From Pelagimonas sp017744045 (GTDB taxonomy: Bacteria > Pseudomonadota > Alphaproteobacteria > Rhodobacterales > Rhodobacteraceae), in the NCBI RefSeq assembly GCF_017744045.1, contig NZ_JAGHRD010000001.1: a stretch of DNA of 64,000 bases; one strand, written 5' to 3'. Made by a program: the position numbers and the translations under genes. Position 1 is the stretch's first letter. Each line of letters starts with the position of its first letter. This document shows, piece by piece, positions 11,049-20,059 of this stretch. The notes beneath the pieces were generated by a model that saw only the letters and a program-made list of their open reading frames with translations, ran no database searches and was not told the origin of the DNA.

Positions 11049-11149
11049 CGCACGGTGTTTGTATCGCAAAGCGGCCAAGGCAATAACGTGTTGTCAGGTC
11101 GCGCAGATATGCTGCCCAAACGACCAAACACGATGGGAAAGGCATAGAA

Positions 11150-13549
11150 ATGGAGCAGGCTTGGGCAGAGGGAGAGGCGCTGGTGCGGTGGAATGTGGCC
11201 GCGCTGCAATCTCGTGCCTATCCCGGCGCGGCGCGCCCTATGCCTGACATTGTTGACTATCGGTTTGAGAACGGTTGGACCGCAACCGGTGATCTTCCCT
11301 GCCGTGAAGCGTTGCGTGCAGAAATTGCGGCTCGGTCGGTCGATCTGCCAGAGCTTTCCTTTGACGAGGTTTACCTTGGCGGCGATGGCGGCGACGTTGA
11401 TTTTTCCACCTTTTGTCATCTGCCAGAATGGCGCGTCCGCCATGCCCGAGTCACCCTGTCATCCGCCACCGAACAAGTGCTCCGCCTCAAAGTGGTGACG
11501 GCTGGGGCCGTGCATATCTGGCGCGGTGCCGACTTGGTCCATCGTTTCGAACCTTTTAGTCGCAATGAAAAACAACACTCCGAATTCGAGATGCATGTGC
11601 AGGCAGGTGATCAGCCGCTGACCGTGCGTTTTGAGGATTTGCACGAACGGGATACGATTTTTGGGTTCCGATTGCAGTTGTTGCAGGGGCAAGGCCTATC
11701 GACGCGGATCGCCTGTGACGCGCAACCGGCTGAAATAGCCGAGGCGACCGCCCTGCTCGAAGGGTTGCGGACACAGGAAGTGTTTCACGAGACAAGCAAG
11801 GTCAGTGTGACGTCCGACACCTTGTCGCAAACACCGTTTGATCTGGTTTGTCTGGATCTGGATGATCAGGGCGGGCAGCTCTCGCGTGATCATCCCAGCT
11901 TTGACATCACTCTCCCAACCGGATGTTTTGGCCTGCGGTTCGGCATCGCGCTGGGCGGCACGATGCTGATTGCGGGGTTGGGCTCAACCGTTTTGACCGG
12001 GATGGGCAGGCTGGACCAACCCAGTTTTGAGACCCGCAAAACCGCGCTTTTGCAAAACCAGCAAAGCGGTGATGATATTGTCAATGCTCTGCTGGCGCTG
12101 AGTCAAGGTGAGTGGAGCGAATCCGTTCAGGCGATCTTTGATGAATCGCTGAAGCAAGTTGAACAACGCTACGATTGCGCCGATTTCAGGATGATGAGCC
12201 TGCTCTGGATCTGGGATCGGCTGCGTTCCAGGTTGCCCGCAGGACAGGCAGATCGGTTGCGCAAAGCAATTCTTGGCTTTCGTTATTGGATGGATACGCC
12301 GGGCGATGATGTCATGTGGTTCTGGAGCGAAAACCACGTGCTGTGCTTTCACATTGCCGAGCATTTGGCCGGGCAGATGCTGCCTGATGCGATCTTTGGC
12401 AATTCTGGGCTGCGTGGCAAAGATCACCGAGATCAGGGGGCAGCGCGGCAGCATCGATGGTTTGATGCCATAGATGAACATGGTTTGGCCGAGTGGAACT
12501 CAGCCGCCTATTACCCGATCAATTATCGCGGGCTGTTAGCGCTTTATTCGCTGAGCCAGGATGAAGATTTGCGAGGCCGGGCCAAAACTCTGTTGGATCG
12601 TATTTCGCTGATGGTTGCCTTGCATGTGACGGGCGGAGTCTCGGCCGGGACGCAGGGCCGGATCTATGAGAAAGAGCTGCTGGCCGGGCCGATGACTGAA
12701 CTGGGGGCCATTGCAAGCCTGATGTTCGGGGGCTGGCATGTGCCCGGCAAAGATGCCGCAGCCGTGATGCTGGCCCTGTCCGAATATCGCCCGCCGGAGC
12801 GTTTGACCGGGCTGGCACATCCCAAGCCAGGAACCGCGTTGCGCGCGCAATATGTTCAGGGGCTGGATGGCGGCGCGCATCTGGCCTTGTTCAAAACACC
12901 AGCCGTGCAACTGTCATCTGTCGTGCAGCACAAAGCGGGGCAGGCCGGGCATCAGCAACATGTGCTGGATGTGCAATTTGCCAGTGATCCCATGGCGCGG
13001 CTTTGGATCAATCACCCCGGAGTGCTGCGCCCATGGGCCGAAGCGCGCCCATCTTTCTGGGCGGGCAATGGCCGTCTGCCCGAGCTTGTTCAACAGGATG
13101 AAACTGCCGTACTGCGCTATGAGCTACGCGATGGCGATATCGGTTTCACGCACCTGTTCCTGCCGGTGGATCGGTTGGATGAAGTTGAGATCAGCGATCA
13201 TTGGGTGTTTGCGCGCGCAGGAGCGGGCTTTGCCGCGATTTGGAGCGCGGGCGTTTTGGAACAACAGAAAACCGGGCTCTACGTGGGCTATGAGCTGCGC
13301 CAAGCTGGCCCTGTCTGCGGTTGGGCTGTGATGGTCGGTGACAGCGGCCAATGTGATTTTAACAGTTTTAAAGAGCACGCGCAGGCCATGTCGCCCAGGT
13401 TGGGCGCGGGCGATGTAACCATCACAACGAATGTCGGCAACTGGGGGACAGGATCAGCTTACCCCGTGCCCAGCTCCACAATTCCAAAGATAGAAGAACG
13501 CCAAATGCCCAAGGGGCGTTGGACAATTCAACAGGGTTCTCGATCATGA
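11150..13549 (+). CDS. Large uncharacterised protein of a carbohydrate-degradation operon
   Basis: I do not recognise a named family for this 799-residue protein. No signal peptide is visible, so it is probably cytoplasmic. The first ~270 residues look beta-rich (a carbohydrate-module-like region). A helical middle section (about 300-560) has conserved-looking aromatic and polar clusters, WFWSENHVLCFHIAEHLAG and EWNSAAYYPINYRG. The last ~200 residues are again beta-rich, with a QHKAGQAGHQQH stretch and a PSFWAGNGRLPE motif. This helical-toroid plus beta-sandwich order is shared by several polysaccharide lyases (heparinase-like) and by some glycoside hydrolases. It overlaps the GH105 gene by 4 bp and has the shared operator upstream. 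A lyase or uronidase role is inference. Confidence 0.7.
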   Translation: MEQAWAEGEALVRWNVAALQSRAYPGAARPMPDIVDYRFENGWTATGDLPCREALRAEIAARSVDLPELSFDEVYLGGDGGDVDFSTFCHLPEWRVRHARVTLSSATEQVLRLKVVTAGAVHIWRGADLVHRFEPFSRNEKQHSEFEMHVQAGDQPLTVRFEDLHERDTIFGFRLQLLQGQGLSTRIACDAQPAEIAEATALLEGLRTQEVFHETSKVSVTSDTLSQTPFDLVCLDLDDQGGQLSRDHPSFDITLPTGCFGLRFGIALGGTMLIAGLGSTVLTGMGRLDQPSFETRKTALLQNQQSGDDIVNALLALSQGEWSESVQAIFDESLKQVEQRYDCADFRMMSLLWIWDRLRSRLPAGQADRLRKAILGFRYWMDTPGDDVMWFWSENHVLCFHIAEHLAGQMLPDAIFGNSGLRGKDHRDQGAARQHRWFDAIDEHGLAEWNSAAYYPINYRGLLALYSLSQDEDLRGRAKTLLDRISLMVALHVTGGVSAGTQGRIYEKELLAGPMTELGAIASLMFGGWHVPGKDAAAVMLALSEYRPPERLTGLAHPKPGTALRAQYVQGLDGGAHLALFKTPAVQLSSVVQHKAGQAGHQQHVLDVQFASDPMARLWINHPGVLRPWAEARPSFWAGNGRLPELVQQDETAVLRYELRDGDIGFTHLFLPVDRLDEVEISDHWVFARAGAGFAAIWSAGVLEQQKTGLYVGYELRQAGPVCGWAVMVGDSGQCDFNSFKEHAQAMSPRLGAGDVTITTNVGNWGTGSAYPVPSSTIPKIEERQMPKGRWTIQQGSRS

Positions 13550-14616
13550 GTATTGACGCATTGCAGAGCAATATTGACGCGCTGTCCCTTGGGTTTCGTC
13601 GCCTGAAAGGGATTGGTGACAATGGTGATGCGGGCAGCGACGAGATTGCCTTTGACGAATGGGATTGGGAGGTCGGCGTTGGCCTATACGGAGAAGCGCG
13701 GGCGGCGCTGGAACAAGAAGACACGGCCAAGATTGCCCGGCTGGAACGATGGTATGATTGGCAGATCGGTCGCGGGTTGCCGCGCCCGCAGGTGAATTCT
13801 ACCGCGCCCCTGCTGGCCCTGAGCATCTTGGCAAAACACAATCAACGGGATGATTGGTGCCGTGTGATCGAAGATTGGGCCACATGGCTGGTCAATGAGA
13901 TGCCCAAAACCGAAGAGGGCGGTTTTCAGCATACGGTTAAAGAGCGCGACAATGATCGCCAGCTTTGGGATGACACCCTGTTCATGGCGGTGCTGTTCCT
14001 TGCCTCGGCGGGCGAGTTGCTGGACCGGCAGGATTGGATTGATGAGGCGCATTACCAATTCCTGACCCATGTGCGGCATTTGGGCGATGTGCAAACCGGG
14101 CTATTCTTTCATGGCTGGAATTTTATTGGTCGACATCACTATGCCCGCGCGCTTTGGGCGCGTGGGAACGCGTGGCTAACTATTGCCATTCCGGAACTGT
14201 TCCGAATTTCGCGCCCCAATGCGGTGATTGCCCGTTACCTGACCGAAGTCCTGCAAACGCAGGTCAACGCCTTGCAAGATTTACAGGGTCCCAACGGCAT
14301 GTTCCACACCTTGCTGGATGATCCGCAAAGCCCGGTCGAAGCCTCGGGAACCGCTGGGATTGCCTATGGGGTATTGGCCAGCGTGCGCCTTGGCTTGTTG
14401 GATGAACGCTATCTCAAAATTGTTGAGCAGGCCCGCGCCGCGATCCAATCCCGGATTGGTGACGATGGGTTCTTGCAGGACGTTTCGGATGGGACTCCGA
14501 TGGGGCCGGACCTTGACTTTTATCGCAAGATCCCAAACCTTCCGACCCCTTACGGGCAAGCGCTTGGGTCGCTGTTCCTGTTGGAGTTGCAACGCCACGA
14601 GGCAAGCCAAGCTTAG
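13546..14616 (+). CDS. GH105 unsaturated glycuronyl hydrolase
   Basis: The 356-residue protein resembles GH105 enzymes (YteR/RhiN type), which remove the unsaturated uronic acid left at the end of oligosaccharides by pectate or rhamnogalacturonan lyases. Supporting motifs are EWDWEVGVGLYG at the N-terminus, the LWDDTLFMAVLFLA segment with a typical acidic residue, the central RGNAW motif, and EASGTAGIAYG near the end. No signal peptide is seen, so it acts on imported material. The ATG at 13546 overlaps the previous stop (ATGA), implying translational coupling. The product would be 4-deoxy-5-keto-uronate; the kduI/kduD genes to process it are not in the window. Confidence 0.85.
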   Translation: MSIDALQSNIDALSLGFRRLKGIGDNGDAGSDEIAFDEWDWEVGVGLYGEARAALEQEDTAKIARLERWYDWQIGRGLPRPQVNSTAPLLALSILAKHNQRDDWCRVIEDWATWLVNEMPKTEEGGFQHTVKERDNDRQLWDDTLFMAVLFLASAGELLDRQDWIDEAHYQFLTHVRHLGDVQTGLFFHGWNFIGRHHYARALWARGNAWLTIAIPELFRISRPNAVIARYLTEVLQTQVNALQDLQGPNGMFHTLLDDPQSPVEASGTAGIAYGVLASVRLGLLDERYLKIVEQARAAIQSRIGDDGFLQDVSDGTPMGPDLDFYRKIPNLPTPYGQALGSLFLLELQRHEASQA

Positions 14617-14630
14617 GGTCCTGACCCTAA
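14613..14630. terminator. Palindrome spanning two convergent stop codons
   Basis: TTAGGGTCCTGACCCTAA is an exact inverted repeat (8-bp arms, 2-bp centre). It contains the TAG of the GH105 gene on one strand and the TAG of the lacI-type gene on the other. No U tract follows on either strand, so a role as bidirectional terminator or mRNA 3' hairpin is only plausible. Confidence 0.45.
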
Positions 14631-15670
14631 CCCAGATGCGGCCCGGTGGTGGAGCCGCGCACGATGATCTTGCAACCCAATTCCACCCGCCGGGCCGAGC
14701 GTTCGTTTTTGGGCAGTGTGCGTGCCTCTTCCAGCAGGTTCAGCGCCACTTGACCGATCTCCTCCATGGGCACGTGTACTGTCGATAGCGGTGGGTTCTG
14801 ACGTTTGCCGATCTCAACATTGTCAAACCCCAGAACCGAGACATCGCCAGGCACTTTGACACCCGATTGCGCAAGGGCATCCATGACCCCGATGGCGACA
14901 TTGTCGGCTGAACAGAAAAAGGCGGTAAAGGGCAGGGGGCGGCGCTGAACGGCCAACCAGTTCAACATATTCTGCGTGACGATCTCGGGCCGAAAGGTTT
15001 CCACGTCAATGATCGCACCGGGCGGCATGTGATAGCCGCTGGCGCGATAGGCGTCGAGAAAACCGTATTTACGATGTTGCCCGATCAACCGCGTGCCATA
15101 GGTGACATGGGCAACACGGCGATGCCCGAGTTGGAACAGGTAGTCGGTGGCCATTTGGGCGGCAAAGCGATTGCCGGGGGACACCGTGTCGACTCGCATA
15201 GACGGGTCCTGCCCGGACAGGATCACAATAGACGGGTCGAGACCATGAACCGCGTCGATCAAATCCGACCCATCATCCTGCATGATCGCGACCCCCTGCG
15301 GGCGGTGCTTTTCTATCGCGGTAACCAGGCTTTCGGGGATGATTTTGTCGCCTTGGTCGATATGCGGGATAAGGCGAATGGATCGCGCCCGGCATTCCTG
15401 GCGAAAGGCGTTTAGCATCGTCCAAGAGACATAGTTGCGGTCTGATTTCGGGAAATTTGCCTCGCTGGCGGATAGCAAAACGGTGGGTAACAAGGCCACC
15501 GCAGCCTTGCGCCGCCGCTTGGCGAGATAGCCCAACTCGCGCGCGGCTGAGAGAATTCTTTGAGAAACCTCGGGGCTGATCGGCGCGGTTCCGTTCAACA
15601 CATGGCTAACAGTGCTTGGCGCTACTTCTGCAAGCAGCGCGATGTCCTGAATTCGCGGGGTTTTGGCCAT
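14627..15670 (-). CDS. LacI-family transcriptional regulator
   Basis: A regulator of 347 residues with a classic LacI N-terminus: helix-turn-helix RIQDIALLAEVAPSTVSHVL and hinge helix ending in ELGYLAKRRR (residues ~5-60). A periplasmic-binding-like sensor domain with GFDNVEIG near residue 280 follows. It lies between the GH105 operon (convergent) and the ABC/GH28 operon (divergent), so it is the natural local repressor. The matching inverted repeats at 11035 and 15783 are its likely targets; the second is about 113 bp upstream of its own start and may serve autoregulation. The inducer is probably a uronate-containing sugar. The ribosome-binding AAGGA lies unusually close to the ATG. Confidence 0.9.
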   Translation of the reverse strand: MAKTPRIQDIALLAEVAPSTVSHVLNGTAPISPEVSQRILSAARELGYLAKRRRKAAVALLPTVLLSASEANFPKSDRNYVSWTMLNAFRQECRARSIRLIPHIDQGDKIIPESLVTAIEKHRPQGVAIMQDDGSDLIDAVHGLDPSIVILSGQDPSMRVDTVSPGNRFAAQMATDYLFQLGHRRVAHVTYGTRLIGQHRKYGFLDAYRASGYHMPPGAIIDVETFRPEIVTQNMLNWLAVQRRPLPFTAFFCSADNVAIGVMDALAQSGVKVPGDVSVLGFDNVEIGKRQNPPLSTVHVPMEEIGQVALNLLEEARTLPKNERSARRVELGCKIIVRGSTTGPHLG

Positions 15671-15782
15671 GTCCTTATGCCTTGTTTGGGGGTGTTTGGG
15701 CGCTGGACCTCAGAGATTTTTCCTTTGATTTCAGCGTCCAACAACATTGTCTCGCCGCTTCAACTCCACAAAGGGAAAAGCG

Positions 15783-15796
15783 TGAAAAAAATTTCA
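15783..15796 (+). promoter_or_regulatory. Shared operator candidate, copy 2
   Basis: TGAAAAAAATTTCA is identical to the element at 11035-11048. It lies in the 251-bp divergent region between the LacI gene and the ABC transporter operon, flanked by GCG on the left and TACGC on the right, which extend the symmetry imperfectly. The position suits control of both divergent genes. Confidence 0.6.
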
Positions 15797-15921
15797 TACG
15801 CCTTTCTTGTGCGCAAGGCAATCACCGGAAATTTTAAAGCGCAACTGAGGAGGAGCGCCAGATCGGATGAGGAGGTCCGGGTGTGCCCGTCGTCAGGCTG
15901 ACCTGAAAAAGGAGGAATTCT

Positions 15922-17823
15922 ATGCGACACACCTGGCTGAAACCCGCCACCGCCCTTGCGCTGGTTTTTGCGGCGCAACCTGCCGCCGCGCTTGACGAGG
16001 CTCCCATGTTGGCTGAGCAAGTCGCGGCAGGCACGCTGCCCCCGGTCGAAGAGCGTCTGCCGGAAAATCCCCGCGTGATTGATGTGGCGAACTCCATTGG
16101 TCAGTATGGCGGTACTTGGCATCGCGCTTTTAAGGGGCCATCGGATCGTTGGGGTCCCACCAAGCTGATGGAAGAGCGCGTTCTGCGTGCCGTTATGGAT
16201 GCGGATCAGAACATTTCCTATGTTCCGGGCTGGGTCGAAAGCTATGAAGCCAACGAAGATTCCACCGTCTTTACCTTTACCCTGCGCAAAGGGCATCGCT
16301 GGTCTGATGGCGCGCCAGTCACCACCCGCGATGTGAAATTCTGGTATGATGACGTGTTCAACAATCGCGAAATCATGCCCGCGGTGCCAGCGCTTTACAC
16401 CGCTGCAGGTGAGCCGATGGTGCTGGATATTGTGGATGATCACACCTTTACCGTGACCTTTGCGGCGCCTTACCCGTTGTTCCTGACCGTTCTGGCCAAG
16501 GAATCCACGGGTAAGCCGGGCCTTGACCGCCCGGGCTTTATCGAGCCGTTCCACTATCTCAAGGATTTCCACCCGACCTATGCGGATGAAGCCAAGCTGG
16601 CGGCGGTCATGGAAAAGCATGGGGCCAAGAAATGGACCGACCTCTGGGGGTCAAAAGGCCAGGTTCAAGCCTGGTGGTTCAACCCGGATATGCCGGTGCT
16701 GACCGCATGGCGCGTGGCGACGCCTCCGCCTGCCGATACCGTGGTTATGGAGCGCAATCCGTATTACTATGGCGTTGACGCTGAGGGGAACCAACTGCCC
16801 TATATTGATCGGGTCGAGCACCGTCTGTTCCAGGATACCGAAGCGTTGAACCTGATGGCAGTGCAGGGCGAGATCGACCTGCAGCAGCGTCACCTGAACG
16901 CCAATGACTTTACCCTGTTCAAGGAAAATGAGGCAGCGGGTGACTATGAGGTAGTGACTTGGACCAAGGCCTCGACCTGGACGATTTACCCCAACCTCAA
17001 CACCCCGGATGAGACGTTGCGCGCTTTGTTTGACGACAAACGAGTGCGTGAGGCACTGAACATCGCCATTGATCGCGAAACCATCAATGAATTGTCTTTC
17101 TCGGGTCTGGGCGAAGCCCGTCAGGCCGGTCCGGTTTCCGGGTCTCCCTTCTTTGATGCCGAGCTTGAAAAAGCTGGCACTGTCTGGGATCCAGACCGCG
17201 CGAATGCGCTGCTTGACGAGGCTGGTCTGACCGAGCGTGACAGCGACGGTTTCCGTCTGCGCCCGGATGGCAAGCGCCTGACGCTGGTCATTGAAACACG
17301 CCACAACCCGCTGCTCTCGGTTCTGGAACTGGTGCAGGCCGATTGGGCCGAGATCGGGGTTGAGGCGCTGGTGCGCAACTTGGATCGCACCCTGGTGCAA
17401 CAGCATGTGGAGACCGGTGAATTCGAACTGGTTCTGGACAATTTTGACCGCTCGTCGATCATCACGGCTGATCCGGTTCGCTTCCTCGGGCGGTATGGCT
17501 TTGCGCATAACTATTTCAAATGGTGGAGCAGTGCCGGGAATAACGGGATCGAGCCACCCGCCGATCACCCGATCCGCGATGTTTGGGCCGCATGGGAAGC
17601 GGCGCAGTCAGCGGGCTCTCTGGATGAGGCCAACGGCCATGCGCAGGATATGGTCAGTGTCTTCCGTGACAACCTGTGGACCATTGGCTTGATTGGCGAA
17701 ACACCCGCCATCTTTGTCAAATCCAACCAAGTTGAAAATTTCCCGGCTGGTTTGATCGATGATGACGCTCTGCGCGGCATTGGTCTGGCGCAGGCGGCGC
17801 AGTTCTATTTCAAACAAAACTAA
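15922..17823 (+). CDS. ABC transporter substrate-binding protein, oligosaccharide type of family 5
   Basis: A periplasmic binding protein of 633 residues. It starts with a signal peptide (basic MRHTWLK, hydrophobic core, AAA-LD cleavage near residue 24) and has the SBP_bac_5 pattern: LRKGHRWSDGAPVTTRDVKFW early, and DPDRANALLDEAGL and FELVLDNFDR later. Most family-5 proteins bind peptides at about 530 residues. The long ~600-residue branch, known from Thermotoga beta-glucoside and mannoside importers, binds oligosaccharides. Together with the GH28 and GH105 genes this argues for oligogalacturonide or rhamnogalacturonide uptake. A strong GGAGG precedes the ATG. It is the first gene of the operon. 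Confidence 0.85.
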   Translation: MRHTWLKPATALALVFAAQPAAALDEAPMLAEQVAAGTLPPVEERLPENPRVIDVANSIGQYGGTWHRAFKGPSDRWGPTKLMEERVLRAVMDADQNISYVPGWVESYEANEDSTVFTFTLRKGHRWSDGAPVTTRDVKFWYDDVFNNREIMPAVPALYTAAGEPMVLDIVDDHTFTVTFAAPYPLFLTVLAKESTGKPGLDRPGFIEPFHYLKDFHPTYADEAKLAAVMEKHGAKKWTDLWGSKGQVQAWWFNPDMPVLTAWRVATPPPADTVVMERNPYYYGVDAEGNQLPYIDRVEHRLFQDTEALNLMAVQGEIDLQQRHLNANDFTLFKENEAAGDYEVVTWTKASTWTIYPNLNTPDETLRALFDDKRVREALNIAIDRETINELSFSGLGEARQAGPVSGSPFFDAELEKAGTVWDPDRANALLDEAGLTERDSDGFRLRPDGKRLTLVIETRHNPLLSVLELVQADWAEIGVEALVRNLDRTLVQQHVETGEFELVLDNFDRSSIITADPVRFLGRYGFAHNYFKWWSSAGNNGIEPPADHPIRDVWAAWEAAQSAGSLDEANGHAQDMVSVFRDNLWTIGLIGETPAIFVKSNQVENFPAGLIDDDALRGIGLAQAAQFYFKQN

Positions 17824-17932
17824 CGGCAGTCGACTCCCGGAACTGTCCCCGAGTCTGGCGATCTTGGTCGCCAGGCTCATCTGCCCTCAGGGCCTTGCCC
17901 GCTTGGGGCAAGACGTCAAAAAGGAACACCCG

Positions 17933-18919
17933 ATGCTGTGGTTCATCCTGAAGCGCATTCTATGGTCGATACCAACAATGGTGCTGATTTCGATTGCGAC
18001 CTTCATCATCATTCAGCTTCCTCCGGGCGACTATGTGACCGCCTATATTGCCGAGCTGGAAGAGACCGGTGAATCAATTTCGGCGCTCGAGGCGCAAGAG
18101 TTGCGCAAGAACTTCGGCCTCGATCGACCGTTGATCGTTCAATACTGGGACTGGATCAGCAATATCGTGTTCTATGGCGATTTTGGCCTGTCGCTGGATT
18201 GGAAGCTGCCAGTGTCGGATCTGCTGTGGGATCGCATCGCGCTGACATTGATGATCTCAAGTCTGTCGCTGCTGCTGACTTGGGTGATTGCCATTCCAAT
18301 CGGGGTCTATTCAGCGACGCGGCAATATTCGGTCTTTGACTATGTGTTCACGGTACTGGGTTTTCTGGGTCGCGGCATCCCGGATTTTCTTTTGGCGCTG
18401 GTGCTGATGTGGATGGGTTTTGCCTATTTCAACTTCCACGTTGGCGGGCTGTTTTCACCCGAGATGGCAGATGCGCCGTGGAGCCTGGCCAAGTTCTGGG
18501 ATCTGCTGGTTCATCTTTGGGTGCCTGTCGTTGTCTTGGCAACGGGTGGGGCGGCGGGTCTGCTGCGTGTCATGCGCGCCAACATGCTCGAAGAGCTGGG
18601 CAAGCCCTATGTGGAAACCGCCTATGCCCAGGGCATGGGGGAACGCGAAGTGGTCTGGCGATACCCGGTGCGCGTCGCGCTGAACCCGTTCTTTTCCACC
18701 GTGGGCTGGGCTTTGCCCGCGTTGATCTCAGGCGACGTGATCACCGCTGTGGTGCTGAACCTGCCAACCACCGGGCCGCTTTTGCTGCGCGCCCTGCTGA
18801 ATCAGGACATGTATATGGCCGGAGGCTTTATCCTGATCCTGTCGATATTCACCATCATTGGAACGCTGCTGTCAGACATTCTGTTGACCCTGACAGACCC
18901 GCGTATCCGGCATGCATAA
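17933..18919 (+). CDS. ABC transporter permease (DppB type)
   Basis: A 328-residue inner-membrane permease. The N-terminus MLWFILKRILWSIPTMV is the usual first helix of DppB/OppB proteins. The ABC-interaction (EAA) loop appears around ETAYAQGMGEREVVWRYPVR, and about six transmembrane segments are visible. The start at 17933 is preferred because AAGGA lies 8 bp upstream and the upstream in-frame residues are not membrane-like. It pairs with the following DppC-type permease to form the channel fed by the binding protein at 15922. Confidence 0.9.
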   Translation: MLWFILKRILWSIPTMVLISIATFIIIQLPPGDYVTAYIAELEETGESISALEAQELRKNFGLDRPLIVQYWDWISNIVFYGDFGLSLDWKLPVSDLLWDRIALTLMISSLSLLLTWVIAIPIGVYSATRQYSVFDYVFTVLGFLGRGIPDFLLALVLMWMGFAYFNFHVGGLFSPEMADAPWSLAKFWDLLVHLWVPVVVLATGGAAGLLRVMRANMLEELGKPYVETAYAQGMGEREVVWRYPVRVALNPFFSTVGWALPALISGDVITAVVLNLPTTGPLLLRALLNQDMYMAGGFILILSIFTIIGTLLSDILLTLTDPRIRHA

Positions 18920-18928
18920 GGGGGTGAC

Positions 18929-20050
18929 ATGACGGATACCAATATGACTGACATGGATAAGACCCACGTTATCGACACCGCCCGCCCCATCACTTTGATG
19001 TGGTGGCGGTTCAAGAAACACAAATTGGCGCTCTGGTCGCTATACATGATCGGGTTCCTGTACTTCGTCGCAGCTTTTGCCGAGTTTCTGGCCCCCTATG
19101 ACCCATTCAAGCATTCCAAACTGCACGCCTATGTTCCGCCGCAACAGGTGCATCTGTTCCACGAGGGCAGCTTTGTCGGGCCGTTTGTTTACGGTTTGGA
19201 TCGCAAGCGCGACCCGGAAACCGCGCGGCTGAGCTTTGGCGAAGACAGGGACAAAGTCCTGCCGATCAAGTTGTTCCATCGCGGTGACAGTTATCATTTC
19301 TGGGGTCTGTGGGAGACGGACCTGCACCTTTTCGGCATCGAAGGAGGGCGGCGTGATCGACTTTATCTGCTTGGATCAGATTCCTTGGGGCGGGACCTGC
19401 TGTCTCGGTTGATCTATGGCGGACGGGTGACTCTGTCGGTGGGCCTGATCGGGGTGTTTTTCAGCTTTGTGATTGGGATCACCTTGGGCTCGATTGCTGG
19501 CCTTGTCGGTGGGCGCGTGGATGCCGCCATTCAGCGGGCAGCCGAATTTGTACGTTCCATTCCGACCATCCCGCTTTGGTTGGGGTTGGCAGCGGCCTTG
19601 CCGATCCATTGGGACCCGATTTTTGTTTATCTGCTGATCACGGTCATTCTGGCGCTCATTGGCTGGACGAACCTTGCCCGCGTGGTGCGTGGGCATTTCA
19701 TGACCATCCGCAATCAGGATTTTGTTCTGGCCGCACAATTGTCGGGGGCGAAACCCAAACGGGTTGTCACCCGCCATATGCTGCCCTCAATGACATCCTA
19801 TGTGATTGCAGCTGTGACGCTTGCCATTCCCGAGATGATCCTGGGCGAGACATCGTTGTCCTTCCTTGGGCTTGGTTTGCGCCCGCCGGTGGTCAGTTGG
19901 GGGGTGTTGCTGCAAGACGCGCAAAACCTGCGCTCGATCGCTTTGGCCCCTTGGCTGCTGGCTCCGGGTGCGGCGATTGTTGTGACCATCTTGGCCTTTA
20001 ACTTCCTCGGCGACGGTCTGCGCGATGCAGCCGATCCCTACCAGAAATAG
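18929..20050 (+). CDS. ABC transporter permease (DppC type)
   Basis: This 373-residue permease is longer than peptide-importer DppC (about 300). The extra length is a hydrophilic insert after the first helix (about residues 60-150). Such an insert is typical of the oligosaccharide branch that goes with long binding proteins. The EAA loop is near VLAAQLSGAKPKRVVTRHMLP, and LGETSLSFLGLGLRPPVVSW is the diagnostic DppC motif. It begins 9 bp after the first permease. Confidence 0.9.
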   Translation: MTDTNMTDMDKTHVIDTARPITLMWWRFKKHKLALWSLYMIGFLYFVAAFAEFLAPYDPFKHSKLHAYVPPQQVHLFHEGSFVGPFVYGLDRKRDPETARLSFGEDRDKVLPIKLFHRGDSYHFWGLWETDLHLFGIEGGRRDRLYLLGSDSLGRDLLSRLIYGGRVTLSVGLIGVFFSFVIGITLGSIAGLVGGRVDAAIQRAAEFVRSIPTIPLWLGLAAALPIHWDPIFVYLLITVILALIGWTNLARVVRGHFMTIRNQDFVLAAQLSGAKPKRVVTRHMLPSMTSYVIAAVTLAIPEMILGETSLSFLGLGLRPPVVSWGVLLQDAQNLRSIALAPWLLAPGAAIVVTILAFNFLGDGLRDAADPYQK

Positions 20051-20059
20051 GGGGCGATC

